DNA from: SIG588 sp045654545
GTDB taxonomy: Bacteria; Bacillota; Clostridia; Oscillospirales; Acutalibacteraceae
DNA: 11,583 bases
Reading direction: 5' to 3'
NCBI GenBank assembly: GCA_045654545.1
Contig: JAZONO010000100.1
Coordinates: forward strand, 1-11,583
Shown here: one piece after another, positions 1 through 7,155 of the stretch
How positions within the stretch are numbered: position 1 is the first letter of the stretch
How the letters are laid out: the number at the start of each line of letters is the position of its first letter
Translations under genes and position numbers: made by a program
The notes under the pieces: model-generated
Database searches by the model: none
The model's input: the letters and a program-made list of their open reading frames with translations, nothing else
Told to the model about the DNA's origin: nothing

Positions 1-377
1 GACTCGCGGTAGTAAAGGCGAGCCACCGGGAAAACACAGAGCGCCGCGATGATCGCCACGTATATCTGTGGGGACGCGGTGAACACACCGATGAACTTGG
101 TGAGGAGCACAAACATCGCTTCCCAACGGGAAGCTTCCACCGCCTCGCTCCAAGAATACTCGCGAAAGCGTGTGAAACTGTGCAAGTAGGAGCTGAGATC
201 CACCCCAATATCCTGCCGCCGCAGTGCCAGCAACAGGAAATACAGCAGGAAGAAAAACAGAATGGTATAATTCGGTTTGGTAGATTGTTCTAAGGGACGA
301 TCGGAACGGTTGCCGCTTAATGCGTGTGCCAATGAAAACAAGAGCGGTGCGGCAATCAAGACATAATAGGGAATCAT
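1..377 (-). CDS. EpsG/Wzy-type polysaccharide polymerase, N-terminal part (cut by window edge)
   Basis: Likely a multi-pass membrane protein that polymerises or helps assemble the repeat units of the surface polysaccharide. Only the first 125 residues are in the window; the reading frame runs off the left edge. It begins with ATG at 377, preceded by an AAAAGGTGA-like ribosome binding site (385-393) about 7 bases upstream. Hydrophobic segments are visible around residues 2-19, 38-52 and 104-120. After the second one comes LRRQDIGVDLSSY (52-64), which matches the R-x(3)-IG-x-D-x(3)-Y pattern typical of the EpsG family just after a membrane helix. It starts 24 bases after the stop of the family-2 glycosyltransferase and is the ninth gene of the operon. 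EpsG and Wzy polymerases are poorly conserved, so the family call rests on this short motif plus context. Another membrane protein of the same locus type (O-antigen ligase or polymerase) is possible. Confidence 0.72.
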   Translation of the reverse strand, partial: MIPYYVLIAAPLLFSLAHALSGNRSDRPLEQSTKPNYTILFFFLLYFLLLALRRQDIGVDLSSYLHSFTRFREYSWSEAVEASRWEAMFVLLTKFIGVFTASPQIYVAIIAALCVFPVARLYYRE

Positions 378-401
378 AAAAGCGTCACCTTTTTAAGGAG
401 A

Positions 402-1355
402 TTATTTGTGAAAACACAGGCGATGATAGATCGCCTTTAACAGATTACGGCATTTGCCGTACAAAAGCCACAACCGTGCGCAAAACACGTCGATTTTTCG
501 GAACAGACCGGTTTCGCATCCCACGCGCACACATTCATTGACCGCCGCGACACAGTAGAAGCGCGCGTTGAAGCGGACAAAGAGATGCAGGAGCCTGTGG
601 GACGGCGTAGTGAACGAGGCAAAGGTAGGGGCGATGATGCGTGCCAGTATTTCGGAATTGCTCAACAACAGATCGCGACGGGTCTTGGACGTTTGCATGG
701 CGTGCAGGCGATAAGCCACCAATTTTCGGTCTTCACACACGACCAACCCGTATCCGTGGCAAAAGATTTCGAACCACATCAAAGCATCTTGATTGCATAG
801 CAGTTCTTCGTTGAACAGACCACATTCGTCAAATGCCGCTTTGGGAATCAGCAAACAGCAGGCATCCAACACACCGTGGGTCAGAATGTGGGACACCACG
901 TCCACCCCTTGATACACACGTCCGTTTTCAAAATCAAACTGCATGTCGCGCAAGTGGTTGGAATTTTTATCAATATAATACCCACCGCACATGGCGAGCA
1001 AGCGATCACGCTCTGCAAAGGAGGAGAGATAGTCAACCGAAGCGGCAACCTTCTCGGGATCGTAGCGATCATCGTGAGACAACCACGAAAAGTACTCGCC
1101 GCTCATGTTGCGGATTCCTGTATTTAATGCGGAGGAAACACCGCCGTTTTCCTTTTTGATATAACGGATCTTATCGCCATAGGAGAGGGCGATCGCCTCG
1201 GTTGCTCCGTCGTCACGGGATCCGTCGTTGACAACGATCACTTCCAGATTTTCATATGTCTGCGCCAACGCGCTGTCGATGGATTCGCGCAGATACGGAT
1301 CCCCGTTGTATACGGGAATGATGATGGACACGCGCGGTGTAAACGAATTGCTCAT
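402..1355 (-). CDS. Family 2 glycosyltransferase
   Basis: Inverting GT-A glycosyltransferase that adds one sugar from a nucleotide donor to the lipid-linked repeat unit at the inner face of the membrane. The 317-residue protein opens with the GT2 signature VSIIIPVYNG (9-18), then VVNDGS (41-46, nucleotide binding), ENGGVSSALNTGI (69-81) and HDD (94-96) as the metal-binding DxD equivalent. The catalytic domain covers about residues 8-210. The remainder is a basic, cysteine-containing tail without a clear membrane helix. I place the start at ATG 1355 because AAGTGAGG (1362-1369) lies 6 bases upstream. A GTG at 1367 would add four residues but has no ribosome binding site and would overlap the preceding stop (1364-1366). 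The gap to the preceding asparagine-synthetase-like gene is only 8 bases. Donor and acceptor cannot be read from sequence. Confidence 0.9.
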   Translation of the reverse strand: MSNSFTPRVSIIIPVYNGDPYLRESIDSALAQTYENLEVIVVNDGSRDDGATEAIALSYGDKIRYIKKENGGVSSALNTGIRNMSGEYFSWLSHDDRYDPEKVAASVDYLSSFAERDRLLAMCGGYYIDKNSNHLRDMQFDFENGRVYQGVDVVSHILTHGVLDACCLLIPKAAFDECGLFNEELLCNQDALMWFEIFCHGYGLVVCEDRKLVAYRLHAMQTSKTRRDLLLSNSEILARIIAPTFASFTTPSHRLLHLFVRFNARFYCVAAVNECVRVGCETGLFRKIDVFCARLWLLYGKCRNLLKAIYHRLCFHK

Positions 1356-1361
1356 AAACAG

Positions 1362-1369
1362 CCTCACTT
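1362..1369 (-). promoter_or_regulatory. Ribosome binding site deciding the GT2 start
   Basis: AAGTGAGG six bases before ATG 1355. It contains the alternative GTG codon (1367-1365), which argues against that GTG being the start. Confidence 0.55.
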
Positions 1370-3154
1370 ATGCATGAAATTTTTATACCACATTTGAAAA
1401 ACCAAGAAGGTCCACAGTTCGGCGGTGCGGTTTTCCTTGCCGCTCATGTGGTTTTCCACGATCTGCTGAATATAGTCCGGGGAAAACAGACCCTGTTTTT
1501 GCAAATAGGCGGTATCCGAAACGGCATACAACGTTTCTTTCAAATGGGATTTCAGCCACAGCCCGATCGGCACGGAGAAGCCGTGCTTAGGTGCTTTGTA
1601 CAGTTCCGATGGAATCAGATCGCGGAAGGTGTCTTTCAAAATGATCTTCCGCTTCTTTTTCTTGATTTTGAATGCCGACGGCATGGAAAATGCCAGTTCC
1701 ACCACCTGTGTATCCAACAGCGGCGCGCAGGTTTCAAAGCCGGATAACGCGGCGGCGATATATACTTTTGGAAGCATACACCCTTCCAATACGATCTTCA
1801 TATCCACGTATTGCGCACGGGTTTGCTCGTCGCTGTCGGGATATTTCTCATAGGCCTCGCGGATGAAGGACATATCGTCGGCATAGCCATCGCTCATCAA
1901 CTGCGTGACCTCCGCTTGCTTGAAGCCGAGTGACATCAGGCGTTTGCGCTGTTCATAGACATCCAGATCGCACACCGCCAAAAACTTGTTCACCTTACGT
2001 GCCGGAATGGACATGGTGGGCAGGCATTTGGACAGCGGTCGAATGATCCCGTTGGTGATGAAACGGGGGATGCGACGGAACAGTTGGCTGTAATAGCCGA
2101 CCAGATATTTGTTGTACCCGGCAAACAATTCGTCACCGGCATCACCCGTTAAGGCAATTTGCGCATGTTCACCGGTCTTTTTACAGACCATATAGGTGGA
2201 AATAAGCGAGGAGTCGGCAAACGGCTCTTCCAACGAATGGAAAATGGTTTGCACGGCATCTTGTGCCATTGCCCAATCCAACAGAATACGGGTGTGATCG
2301 GTTTGATGCTTGTTGGCAACGACCTGTGCCAATTCGCTTTCGTCAAAATCCTTCTCGTTGTAACCGACTGTAAACGTGCGCACCGGCGTTTCGCTGAGAG
2401 AGGCCATCAACCCCACAACGATCGTTGAGTCAAAACCGCCGCTGAGGAACGCTCCCACTTCTTTGCCGGTGTGCATCCGTTTGTCCACTGCGGCGGACAA
2501 CGACGTGCGCAGTTGCTTTTTGCACTCGTTGTAATTGGTTTTGGTCACAGTAGGATGGATGTCCCAATATGCCTTGCAGGAGACGGTGCCGTCCTTTTGC
2601 ATGGTCATCACAGAGGCGGCGGGAACTTTGCGCACATCCCTCAAAATCGAACGGGGCGAGGGAATATAGGTCAACTGGAAATACTGCGATAACGCCTCAC
2701 GGTCGATCACCTTTTCCGCAAGACCGCTGTCGGCTAACGTCCGCAGTGCAGAAGAGAAGGCGATAAAGCGCGCATTGTGGCAATAGTAGATCGGGCGACT
2801 GCCGAGTCGGTCGCGCGCCAGTAACAGTGTTTGCTGCCGGCGGTCGAAAATCGCCAATGCAAATTCGCCGTCCAATGTTTGGACAAACGACGCGCCATCG
2901 CGACAAAATGCGGCGGCAATCCGTTGTGCGTCGGAGGAATCGGCAGGGAGAGCGTATTCGTGGGTCAGTTGCTCGGCGTTGTAAAGCGTGCCGTCAAACC
3001 AAGCGAGGATGTGCTCGTTTGAAAACAACTGCTCGACATCTGCACCGAATGCGGCCTCGCCCAACACCGTCGGGTGTAATTCCGCTTGCGCAAACAACGG
3101 AGTGCCTGCCGTAGAATCGGCGCCGTCGAGCGAAACAAAACCGACAATTTTCAT
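1364..3154 (-). CDS. Asparagine-synthetase-like amidotransferase with an inactive glutaminase domain
   Basis: Family: glutamine-dependent asparagine synthetase, 596 residues, N-terminal Ntn-hydrolase fold plus C-terminal ATP-PPase. In polysaccharide loci such enzymes usually amidate a sugar carboxylate. The ATP-PPase half looks functional: SGGFDST PP-loop (238-244), EEPFADSS (309-316), LTGDAGDELFAGY (335-347) and APKHGFSVPIGLW (521-533). The N-terminal half is abnormal. The family start MCGIVGF is replaced by MKIVGF, removing the catalytic cysteine. The RHRGPD arginine motif is absent, and NGEIYN has become DGTLYN (54-59). Also altered is the DRxSM...ExRxPxLD segment, here VYIAAA...ETCAPLLD (464-481). 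Glutamine hydrolysis is therefore unlikely. Beta-lactam synthetase and lasso-peptide cyclases are known relatives that lost the same cysteine. I infer an ATP-dependent coupling of a carboxylate with free ammonia or another amine, perhaps on the uronic acid made by the epimerase. Start ATG 3154 has AAAGGAG 7 bases upstream and lies 2 bases after the epimerase stop; GTG 3160 is too close to it. Confidence 0.85.
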   Translation of the reverse strand: MKIVGFVSLDGADSTAGTPLFAQAELHPTVLGEAAFGADVEQLFSNEHILAWFDGTLYNAEQLTHEYALPADSSDAQRIAAAFCRDGASFVQTLDGEFALAIFDRRQQTLLLARDRLGSRPIYYCHNARFIAFSSALRTLADSGLAEKVIDREALSQYFQLTYIPSPRSILRDVRKVPAASVMTMQKDGTVSCKAYWDIHPTVTKTNYNECKKQLRTSLSAAVDKRMHTGKEVGAFLSGGFDSTIVVGLMASLSETPVRTFTVGYNEKDFDESELAQVVANKHQTDHTRILLDWAMAQDAVQTIFHSLEEPFADSSLISTYMVCKKTGEHAQIALTGDAGDELFAGYNKYLVGYYSQLFRRIPRFITNGIIRPLSKCLPTMSIPARKVNKFLAVCDLDVYEQRKRLMSLGFKQAEVTQLMSDGYADDMSFIREAYEKYPDSDEQTRAQYVDMKIVLEGCMLPKVYIAAALSGFETCAPLLDTQVVELAFSMPSAFKIKKKKRKIILKDTFRDLIPSELYKAPKHGFSVPIGLWLKSHLKETLYAVSDTAYLQKQGLFSPDYIQQIVENHMSGKENRTAELWTFLVFQMWYKNFMHK

Positions 3155-3156
3155 GG

Positions 3157-4149
3157 TCACTCTCCTTTTTGATAAAACGTTTTATACCATTTGGCAAAGC
3201 GTGACAATCCTTCCTCAATGGAAGTCTGCGGTTTGAACCCTACCTTGCTCATGAGCGGTGTCACGTCGGCAAAGGTTTGGTATACGTCGCCTGCCTGCAT
3301 CGGCAAAAACTCCTTTTTGGCAGGGGTATCGATTACCCCTTCTGCCATCAGGCAGCGTTCCAGCACCTCGATGAAGTGCAACAGATCTTCGGGGTTGTTA
3401 TTGCCGATGTTGTACACCTCGGCAGGGTTATCCCCCGTGGGGGGCAGGGGAATCAAACGGCAGATACCGGTGACGATGTCATCCACATAGGTAAAATCAC
3501 GTTTTAGGTCGCCGTTGTTGAACACCTTGATAGTCTCGCCGCGCACCATCTTGTTCGTAAACCCGAAATACGCCATGTCGGGACGTCCCATCGGGCCATA
3601 GACGGTGAAAAAGCGCAAACCTGTGGTGGGGATGCCGTACAGATGGCTGTAGGTATACGCCATCAGTTCGTTGCTCTTTTTGGTGGCGGCATACAGGCTG
3701 ATCGGTTTGGACACGTCGTCCTCGGTGGAGAACGGCGTTTTTTCTTGGTTACCGTACACCGATGAGCTGGAAGCATACAGCAAATGCTCCACGGGATAGT
3801 GGCGGCACGCTTCCAGCACGTTGAAGAAGCCCACCACGTTGGACGAAATGTACACGTCGGGGTTTTCGATGGAATAGCGCACGCCGGCTTGTGCGGCAAG
3901 GTTGATCACCACGTCGAACTTCTCGGCGGCAAACAGGGCGAACAACGCCTCTTTATCGGCGATGTCCCCTTTCACAAACCGAAAGGCCGGATGGGGCAAC
4001 AGCGTTTTGAGTCGCTCTTCCTTCAAACGCGGATCGTAATAGTCGTTCAGGTTGTCCAGCCCGACCACTTTGTGCCCTTCTTCGAGCAAACGACGTGCAA
4101 GGAACGAGCCGATGAAGCCTGCCGCACCGGTCACGAGATATGTCTTCAT
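3157..4149 (-). CDS. UDP-glucuronate 4-epimerase-like NAD-dependent epimerase
   Basis: Cytoplasmic extended short-chain dehydrogenase/reductase that most likely interconverts UDP-glucuronate and UDP-galacturonate, supplying a uronic acid donor for the polymer. The 330-residue protein has the NAD-binding TGAAGFIG (7-14), LDNLNDYYDP (31-40), the serine patch SSSSVYG (127-133), and the catalytic pair Y153/K157 in YAATK. RFFTVYGPMGRPDMA (179-193) is the segment characteristic of the CapI/LpsL glucuronate epimerases rather than GalE. A related specificity (UDP-GlcNAcA or UDP-Glc epimerase) cannot be excluded. I chose ATG 4149 because AAGGAG (4158-4163) is 8 bases upstream; an upstream in-frame start at 4173 would add eight residues and overlap the GT4 gene. 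The gap to the GT4 stop is 5 bases. It immediately precedes the asparagine-synthetase-like gene, which fits a pathway in which the uronic acid carboxyl is then modified. Confidence 0.88.
   Translation of the reverse strand: MKTYLVTGAAGFIGSFLARRLLEEGHKVVGLDNLNDYYDPRLKEERLKTLLPHPAFRFVKGDIADKEALFALFAAEKFDVVINLAAQAGVRYSIENPDVYISSNVVGFFNVLEACRHYPVEHLLYASSSSVYGNQEKTPFSTEDDVSKPISLYAATKKSNELMAYTYSHLYGIPTTGLRFFTVYGPMGRPDMAYFGFTNKMVRGETIKVFNNGDLKRDFTYVDDIVTGICRLIPLPPTGDNPAEVYNIGNNNPEDLLHFIEVLERCLMAEGVIDTPAKKEFLPMQAGDVYQTFADVTPLMSKVGFKPQTSIEEGLSRFAKWYKTFYQKGE
3162..3168 (-). promoter_or_regulatory. Ribosome binding site deciding the asparagine-synthetase-like start
   Basis: AAAGGAG lies 7 bases before ATG 3154, inside the last codons of the epimerase gene. 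It rules out the in-frame GTG at 3160, which would be a single base away, and so fixes the N-terminus as MKIVGF. This matters because the missing catalytic cysteine is not a mis-called start. Confidence 0.7.
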
Positions 4150-4154
4150 CTTAC

Positions 4155-5270
4155 TCACTCCTTGTTGCCGCAAAACTCGCTTGCGGCATCGAGATACGCT
4201 TGTACCACCAGATTGCGGTCGAATTCGCGCGCCACTTTTTCGTGTCCGCGCAGACCCATTTCGCGCCGTTCATCATAGGACAGGGCAAGGAAGGTTTCCA
4301 CCTTTTCAATCAGGTCAGCGCTGTCCTGCTCACGCACCAGATAGCCATTTACCCCGTGATCGATCGCTTCGCGGCAACCGGCACGGTCGGTGGAAATGAT
4401 GGGACGGCAACACGCCGCACTTTCCAGTAACACGTTGGACATTCCTTCGGGATAATAGGTGGGGTGGATCACGCAGTGGGTGTCTTTCAGCATCACACGC
4501 ACGTCATTCAACAAACCGTGATACACGATGACCCCTTCGTCGTGCAATTCTTTCATACGCGCTTCATAATTGTCATCCCCGAATCCGCACACGTGGAAAC
4601 GTGCATTTGGGCGTTTTGCCTTGATGGCACGCGCGGTATCGATGTACTGTTCGATACCTTTCTCCTTGCGAATACGCGAAATGAAGGCAAAATCCACCGT
4701 GTCGTCGGCAGGGTAGTCCATGGCGTGGAATTTCGTGAGGTTCACGCCCGAACCGGGGAGCAAGACGTGTTTGCCGCGCGCCAACTTGTGCTCTTCAAAA
4801 AATGCGCGGTTCTCGGCGTTTTGGAAGAACACGCGCGAGATCTTGCGAAAGCCTACGCGATACAGCAACAAGGCGAGCTTTTGCATCGCCCCATGCCCTT
4901 CCAACGCGGTGCCGAGCCCCGTGATGTTTGCAATATACGGCACGTGCCGCGAAGCCGCCGCCATGCCGCCGTACACGTTCGGCTTGATGGTGTAGGTGAG
5001 CACCAGATCTGCCGCCGTTTCTTTGATCAAGCGGCGATAGGTGAGCATCAATTTGAAATCGCGGATGGGATCGGTGCTGTCTTTATCCATCGGGGTGATG
5101 AGCAGGGTGGCGCCCACCGCTTCAATCTCCTTGACACGGTCGCCGTCCGGAACCGAAACAAATACACGGTATCCCGCTTTCACCAGCGCCGCCACCACTT
5201 CCAAACGGAAATTTACAATGGTGGTTTGCTTGTTCACCAAAATGAGAACGGTGTTTTTCTCTTGGCTCAC
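4155..5270 (-). CDS. Family 4 glycosyltransferase
   Basis: Retaining GT-B glycosyltransferase that adds one sugar to the growing lipid-linked repeat unit. The 371-residue protein has an N-terminal acceptor-binding half and a C-terminal donor half. Visible motifs are TIKPNVYGG (94-102) and ITGLGTAL (116-123), typical of the WbnK/PglA/CapM-like GT4 group, FISRIRKEKGI (196-206) at the start of the donor domain, CGFGD (228-232), and the E-x7-E pair E275/E283 in YPEGMSNVLLE, which holds the nucleotide sugar. The start is GTG 5270: AAGGAG (5281-5286) lies 10 bases upstream and the GTG overlaps the stop of the dehydrogenase gene as GTGA, a classic translational-coupling arrangement. A GTG at 5312 would add 14 residues without a family counterpart. 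The sugar transferred is not evident. Confidence 0.9.
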   Translation of the reverse strand: MSQEKNTVLILVNKQTTIVNFRLEVVAALVKAGYRVFVSVPDGDRVKEIEAVGATLLITPMDKDSTDPIRDFKLMLTYRRLIKETAADLVLTYTIKPNVYGGMAAASRHVPYIANITGLGTALEGHGAMQKLALLLYRVGFRKISRVFFQNAENRAFFEEHKLARGKHVLLPGSGVNLTKFHAMDYPADDTVDFAFISRIRKEKGIEQYIDTARAIKAKRPNARFHVCGFGDDNYEARMKELHDEGVIVYHGLLNDVRVMLKDTHCVIHPTYYPEGMSNVLLESAACCRPIISTDRAGCREAIDHGVNGYLVREQDSADLIEKVETFLALSYDERREMGLRGHEKVAREFDRNLVVQAYLDAASEFCGNKE

Positions 5271-6172
5271 GGCGTGTCCGCTCCTTTCAAATTGGATAGA
5301 ATGAGCGCCCACAGACGGTCGTCGTTGTGTTCCCCCACAAAACTGTTGTGAGGGGTGAGCAACACCCGTTCACAGTCCCACAGCGGACTGTCGGGAGGGA
5401 GGGGTTCTTCTTCGAACACATCCAGCGCCGCATAGAGCGGTCGGGTGTGCAATGCATTCACGAGGGCATCGGTGTCTACCACGCCGCCACGCGCAATGTT
5501 AATAAGTAGTCCACCGTTGTTCAGCAACGCCAGTTCCGCCGCACCAATGATGTGGTGCGTTGCTTCTGTGAGCGGAAGGGTGAGCACCAAAATATCGGTT
5601 TCTTTCAACACAGCGTGCAGATCGGTGAGTGGTCGCATGGCGGCAAAATGATCGTCTGTGTGGGGGGAAATATCCACCCCCGTGACATGGCAACCAAAGG
5701 TTGCAAACCGCGCGGCGCAGGCAGAACCCACACTACCACATCCGAGAATACACACACGTTTGCCGCCCAGTTCGCGCAAGCCGCGATGCTTTTCGAATGT
5801 GTGATCGTGCTGATTGGCGGTGAAAAAGGCGAGTTGTTTGTAAAGATACAGCGCGGCTGCCACGGCAAACTCTGCCATGGGGGCGCTGTACACACCGCCG
5901 GCGTTATGCAAGGTGATATTGTGCGCACGGATATAATCCAGCGGCACGCGATCCAGCCCCGCCGAGGTGAGTTGAATGTATTTCAAATTTTTGAAATTGG
6001 CAATGTCGTGATGCAAAAACAGACCGTTTGCCACCACGCCTTCCACCACTTCGGCGGGCACGGGTAACGCATCTTTTTCCTGCGGCAACACCCACACCGT
6101 ATAACCGAGTGCGCGCAAAGTGTTTAGCCGTTCTTCGGTTGGGTGAGCAGCACCTGTGACAAGCAGGTTCAT
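5267..6172 (-). CDS. D-2-hydroxyacid dehydrogenase family protein
   Basis: NAD(P)-dependent oxidoreductase that interconverts a 2-keto acid and a D-2-hydroxy acid; a soluble cytoplasmic enzyme. The 301-residue protein has the split substrate domain (about 1-100 and 280-301) around a Rossmann domain with GCGSVG (144-149) and acidic D167 that favours NAD. The catalytic triad is visible: R228 in NIARGGVVD, E256 in DVFEEEPLPP and H275 in LTPH. The start is ATG 6172, with AAGGAG (6181-6186) 8 bases upstream. The ATG overlaps the acyltransferase stop as ATGA, and its own stop overlaps the GT4 start as GTGA. The frame stays open further upstream, but that part is out-of-frame acyltransferase sequence. 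The enzyme is not a common member of polysaccharide loci. Its close coupling to an aldolase two genes upstream suggests it reduces or makes an acid used as a substituent. The substrate is unknown. Confidence 0.88.
   Translation of the reverse strand: MNLLVTGAAHPTEERLNTLRALGYTVWVLPQEKDALPVPAEVVEGVVANGLFLHHDIANFKNLKYIQLTSAGLDRVPLDYIRAHNITLHNAGGVYSAPMAEFAVAAALYLYKQLAFFTANQHDHTFEKHRGLRELGGKRVCILGCGSVGSACAARFATFGCHVTGVDISPHTDDHFAAMRPLTDLHAVLKETDILVLTLPLTEATHHIIGAAELALLNNGGLLINIARGGVVDTDALVNALHTRPLYAALDVFEEEPLPPDSPLWDCERVLLTPHNSFVGEHNDDRLWALILSNLKGADTP
5281..5286 (-). promoter_or_regulatory. Ribosome binding site deciding the GTG start of the GT4 gene
   Basis: AAGGAG lies 10 bases before GTG 5270, inside the end of the dehydrogenase gene. 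It supports the GTG within the GTGA stop-start overlap over the further upstream GTG. Confidence 0.6.
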
Positions 6173-7155
6173 ACGGTTTTCTCCTTCTTTTTCCACATAG
6201 TTCCCACCCAATCGATTCCTGTGTAAATCCATTGGCAAAGCAGATGAAGGAGCGATGCGGCGACGAGAATGGTGGCGGTTAACACCAGCCAATTCAGCGG
6301 AAAACCAAACAGTGGGCGTAACCATTCGATCAAAACGTACTGCACAAGGTAGATTTCTAACGTTCTGTCTGCCAAAAACGAAAGGACAGATTTGAGTGTG
6401 CGCGGCATCTTTTCGAGAGCGGTGTCCGCTCCGGCGAATGCGCGGAATAAACAATACAGCAATGCAAAAATGGTTACATAGTTGAGAATTTGCCATTGGG
6501 AGATTCCCGTCACACGAGAAAAGGCGATTTTGGAGGCAAAATAGGCGCCAAAGCAAACAATAGAAAGTAACCAAAATCGTCCGTTACGGGTAGTGTGACG
6601 GAAGTGGTTGTCGTTTTGGCGGAAATAAGCGCCCAACAGCATACTTTCCATGAACAGGAATCGAATAAAAGGCTCGCGTACGGTGTCGATATGGTAGTAA
6701 CTGCGATCGTACAAGAAAACGTATACGAAAAGTGCAACCGCCGCAATACCGCCCATAACCCACGGCAACCGCGTTTGCAAAAACGGGATCTTCATGATGA
6801 TGTAGAACGGAATATACAACACCAAAATCGAAGCAACAAAATGATAATATGTGGGATACAAATACCAACGATACCAGGGCATAGCCGCGAGAGAGTATGC
6901 GCCGAGCGCCATAAACACGGCGGTGGCGATCCAAACGGGCAACAGAATGCGCCACAGGCGTCTGCCGTACCAACGGGGAAACGAAAGACGAACGTTATAA
7001 AGACAATAGCCGGAAACGGCAAAAAACAGGATATCCCCAATCAACCCGCCATTGGCGATTAGGTCGGTTGGGTAAACTCCTGTATAGTGTGAGTTCGTTA
7101 TTAGGCATGTAGCCAGCGCGCGCAGGACGGTAATAAAAAGGACCATGGCACTCAC
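6169..7155 (-). CDS. Acyltransferase-3 family membrane protein
   Basis: Integral membrane acyltransferase of the AT3 family (OafA/OafB/WecH/ExoZ type), which transfers acetyl or other acyl groups to sugars of surface polymers. The protein of about 328 residues has around ten hydrophobic segments and ends in a lysine-rich cytoplasmic tail. The family hallmark R-x10-H is present as R12...H23 in LRALATCLITNSHY. The conserved FFAVSGYCL (44-52) and the basic RRLWRILLP loop (65-73) follow as expected. The start is uncertain. GTG 7155 gives a GTGA overlap with the aldolase stop and has a weak GGAAG about 9 bases upstream. ATG 7146, three residues later, has GGTGAG only 4 bases upstream. Both keep the R-x10-H motif. 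Its location between the aldolase and dehydrogenase genes raises the possibility that the acyl group is not plain acetyl, but this is inference from context. Confidence 0.87.
   Translation of the reverse strand: MSAMVLFITVLRALATCLITNSHYTGVYPTDLIANGGLIGDILFFAVSGYCLYNVRLSFPRWYGRRLWRILLPVWIATAVFMALGAYSLAAMPWYRWYLYPTYYHFVASILVLYIPFYIIMKIPFLQTRLPWVMGGIAAVALFVYVFLYDRSYYHIDTVREPFIRFLFMESMLLGAYFRQNDNHFRHTTRNGRFWLLSIVCFGAYFASKIAFSRVTGISQWQILNYVTIFALLYCLFRAFAGADTALEKMPRTLKSVLSFLADRTLEIYLVQYVLIEWLRPLFGFPLNWLVLTATILVAASLLHLLCQWIYTGIDWVGTMWKKKEKTV

Noticed and set aside
1364..3154. Calling the gene asnB (true asparagine synthetase)
   Set aside because: Missing catalytic cysteine, missing glutamine-pocket motifs, altered acceptor segment and the polysaccharide context all argue against ordinary asparagine synthesis.
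4464..5351. Long plus-strand open frame (295 codons) opposite the GT4 gene
   Set aside because: It is antisense to a gene with clear GT4 motifs, shows no recognisable domain, is rich in H, R, Q and V as typical for reverse-strand reading, and has no fitting ribosome binding site.
6173..6574. Upstream extension of the dehydrogenase frame by about 134 codons
   Set aside because: This stretch is out-of-frame acyltransferase coding sequence. A strong AAGGAG before ATG 6172 and the family-typical N-terminus fix the shorter start.
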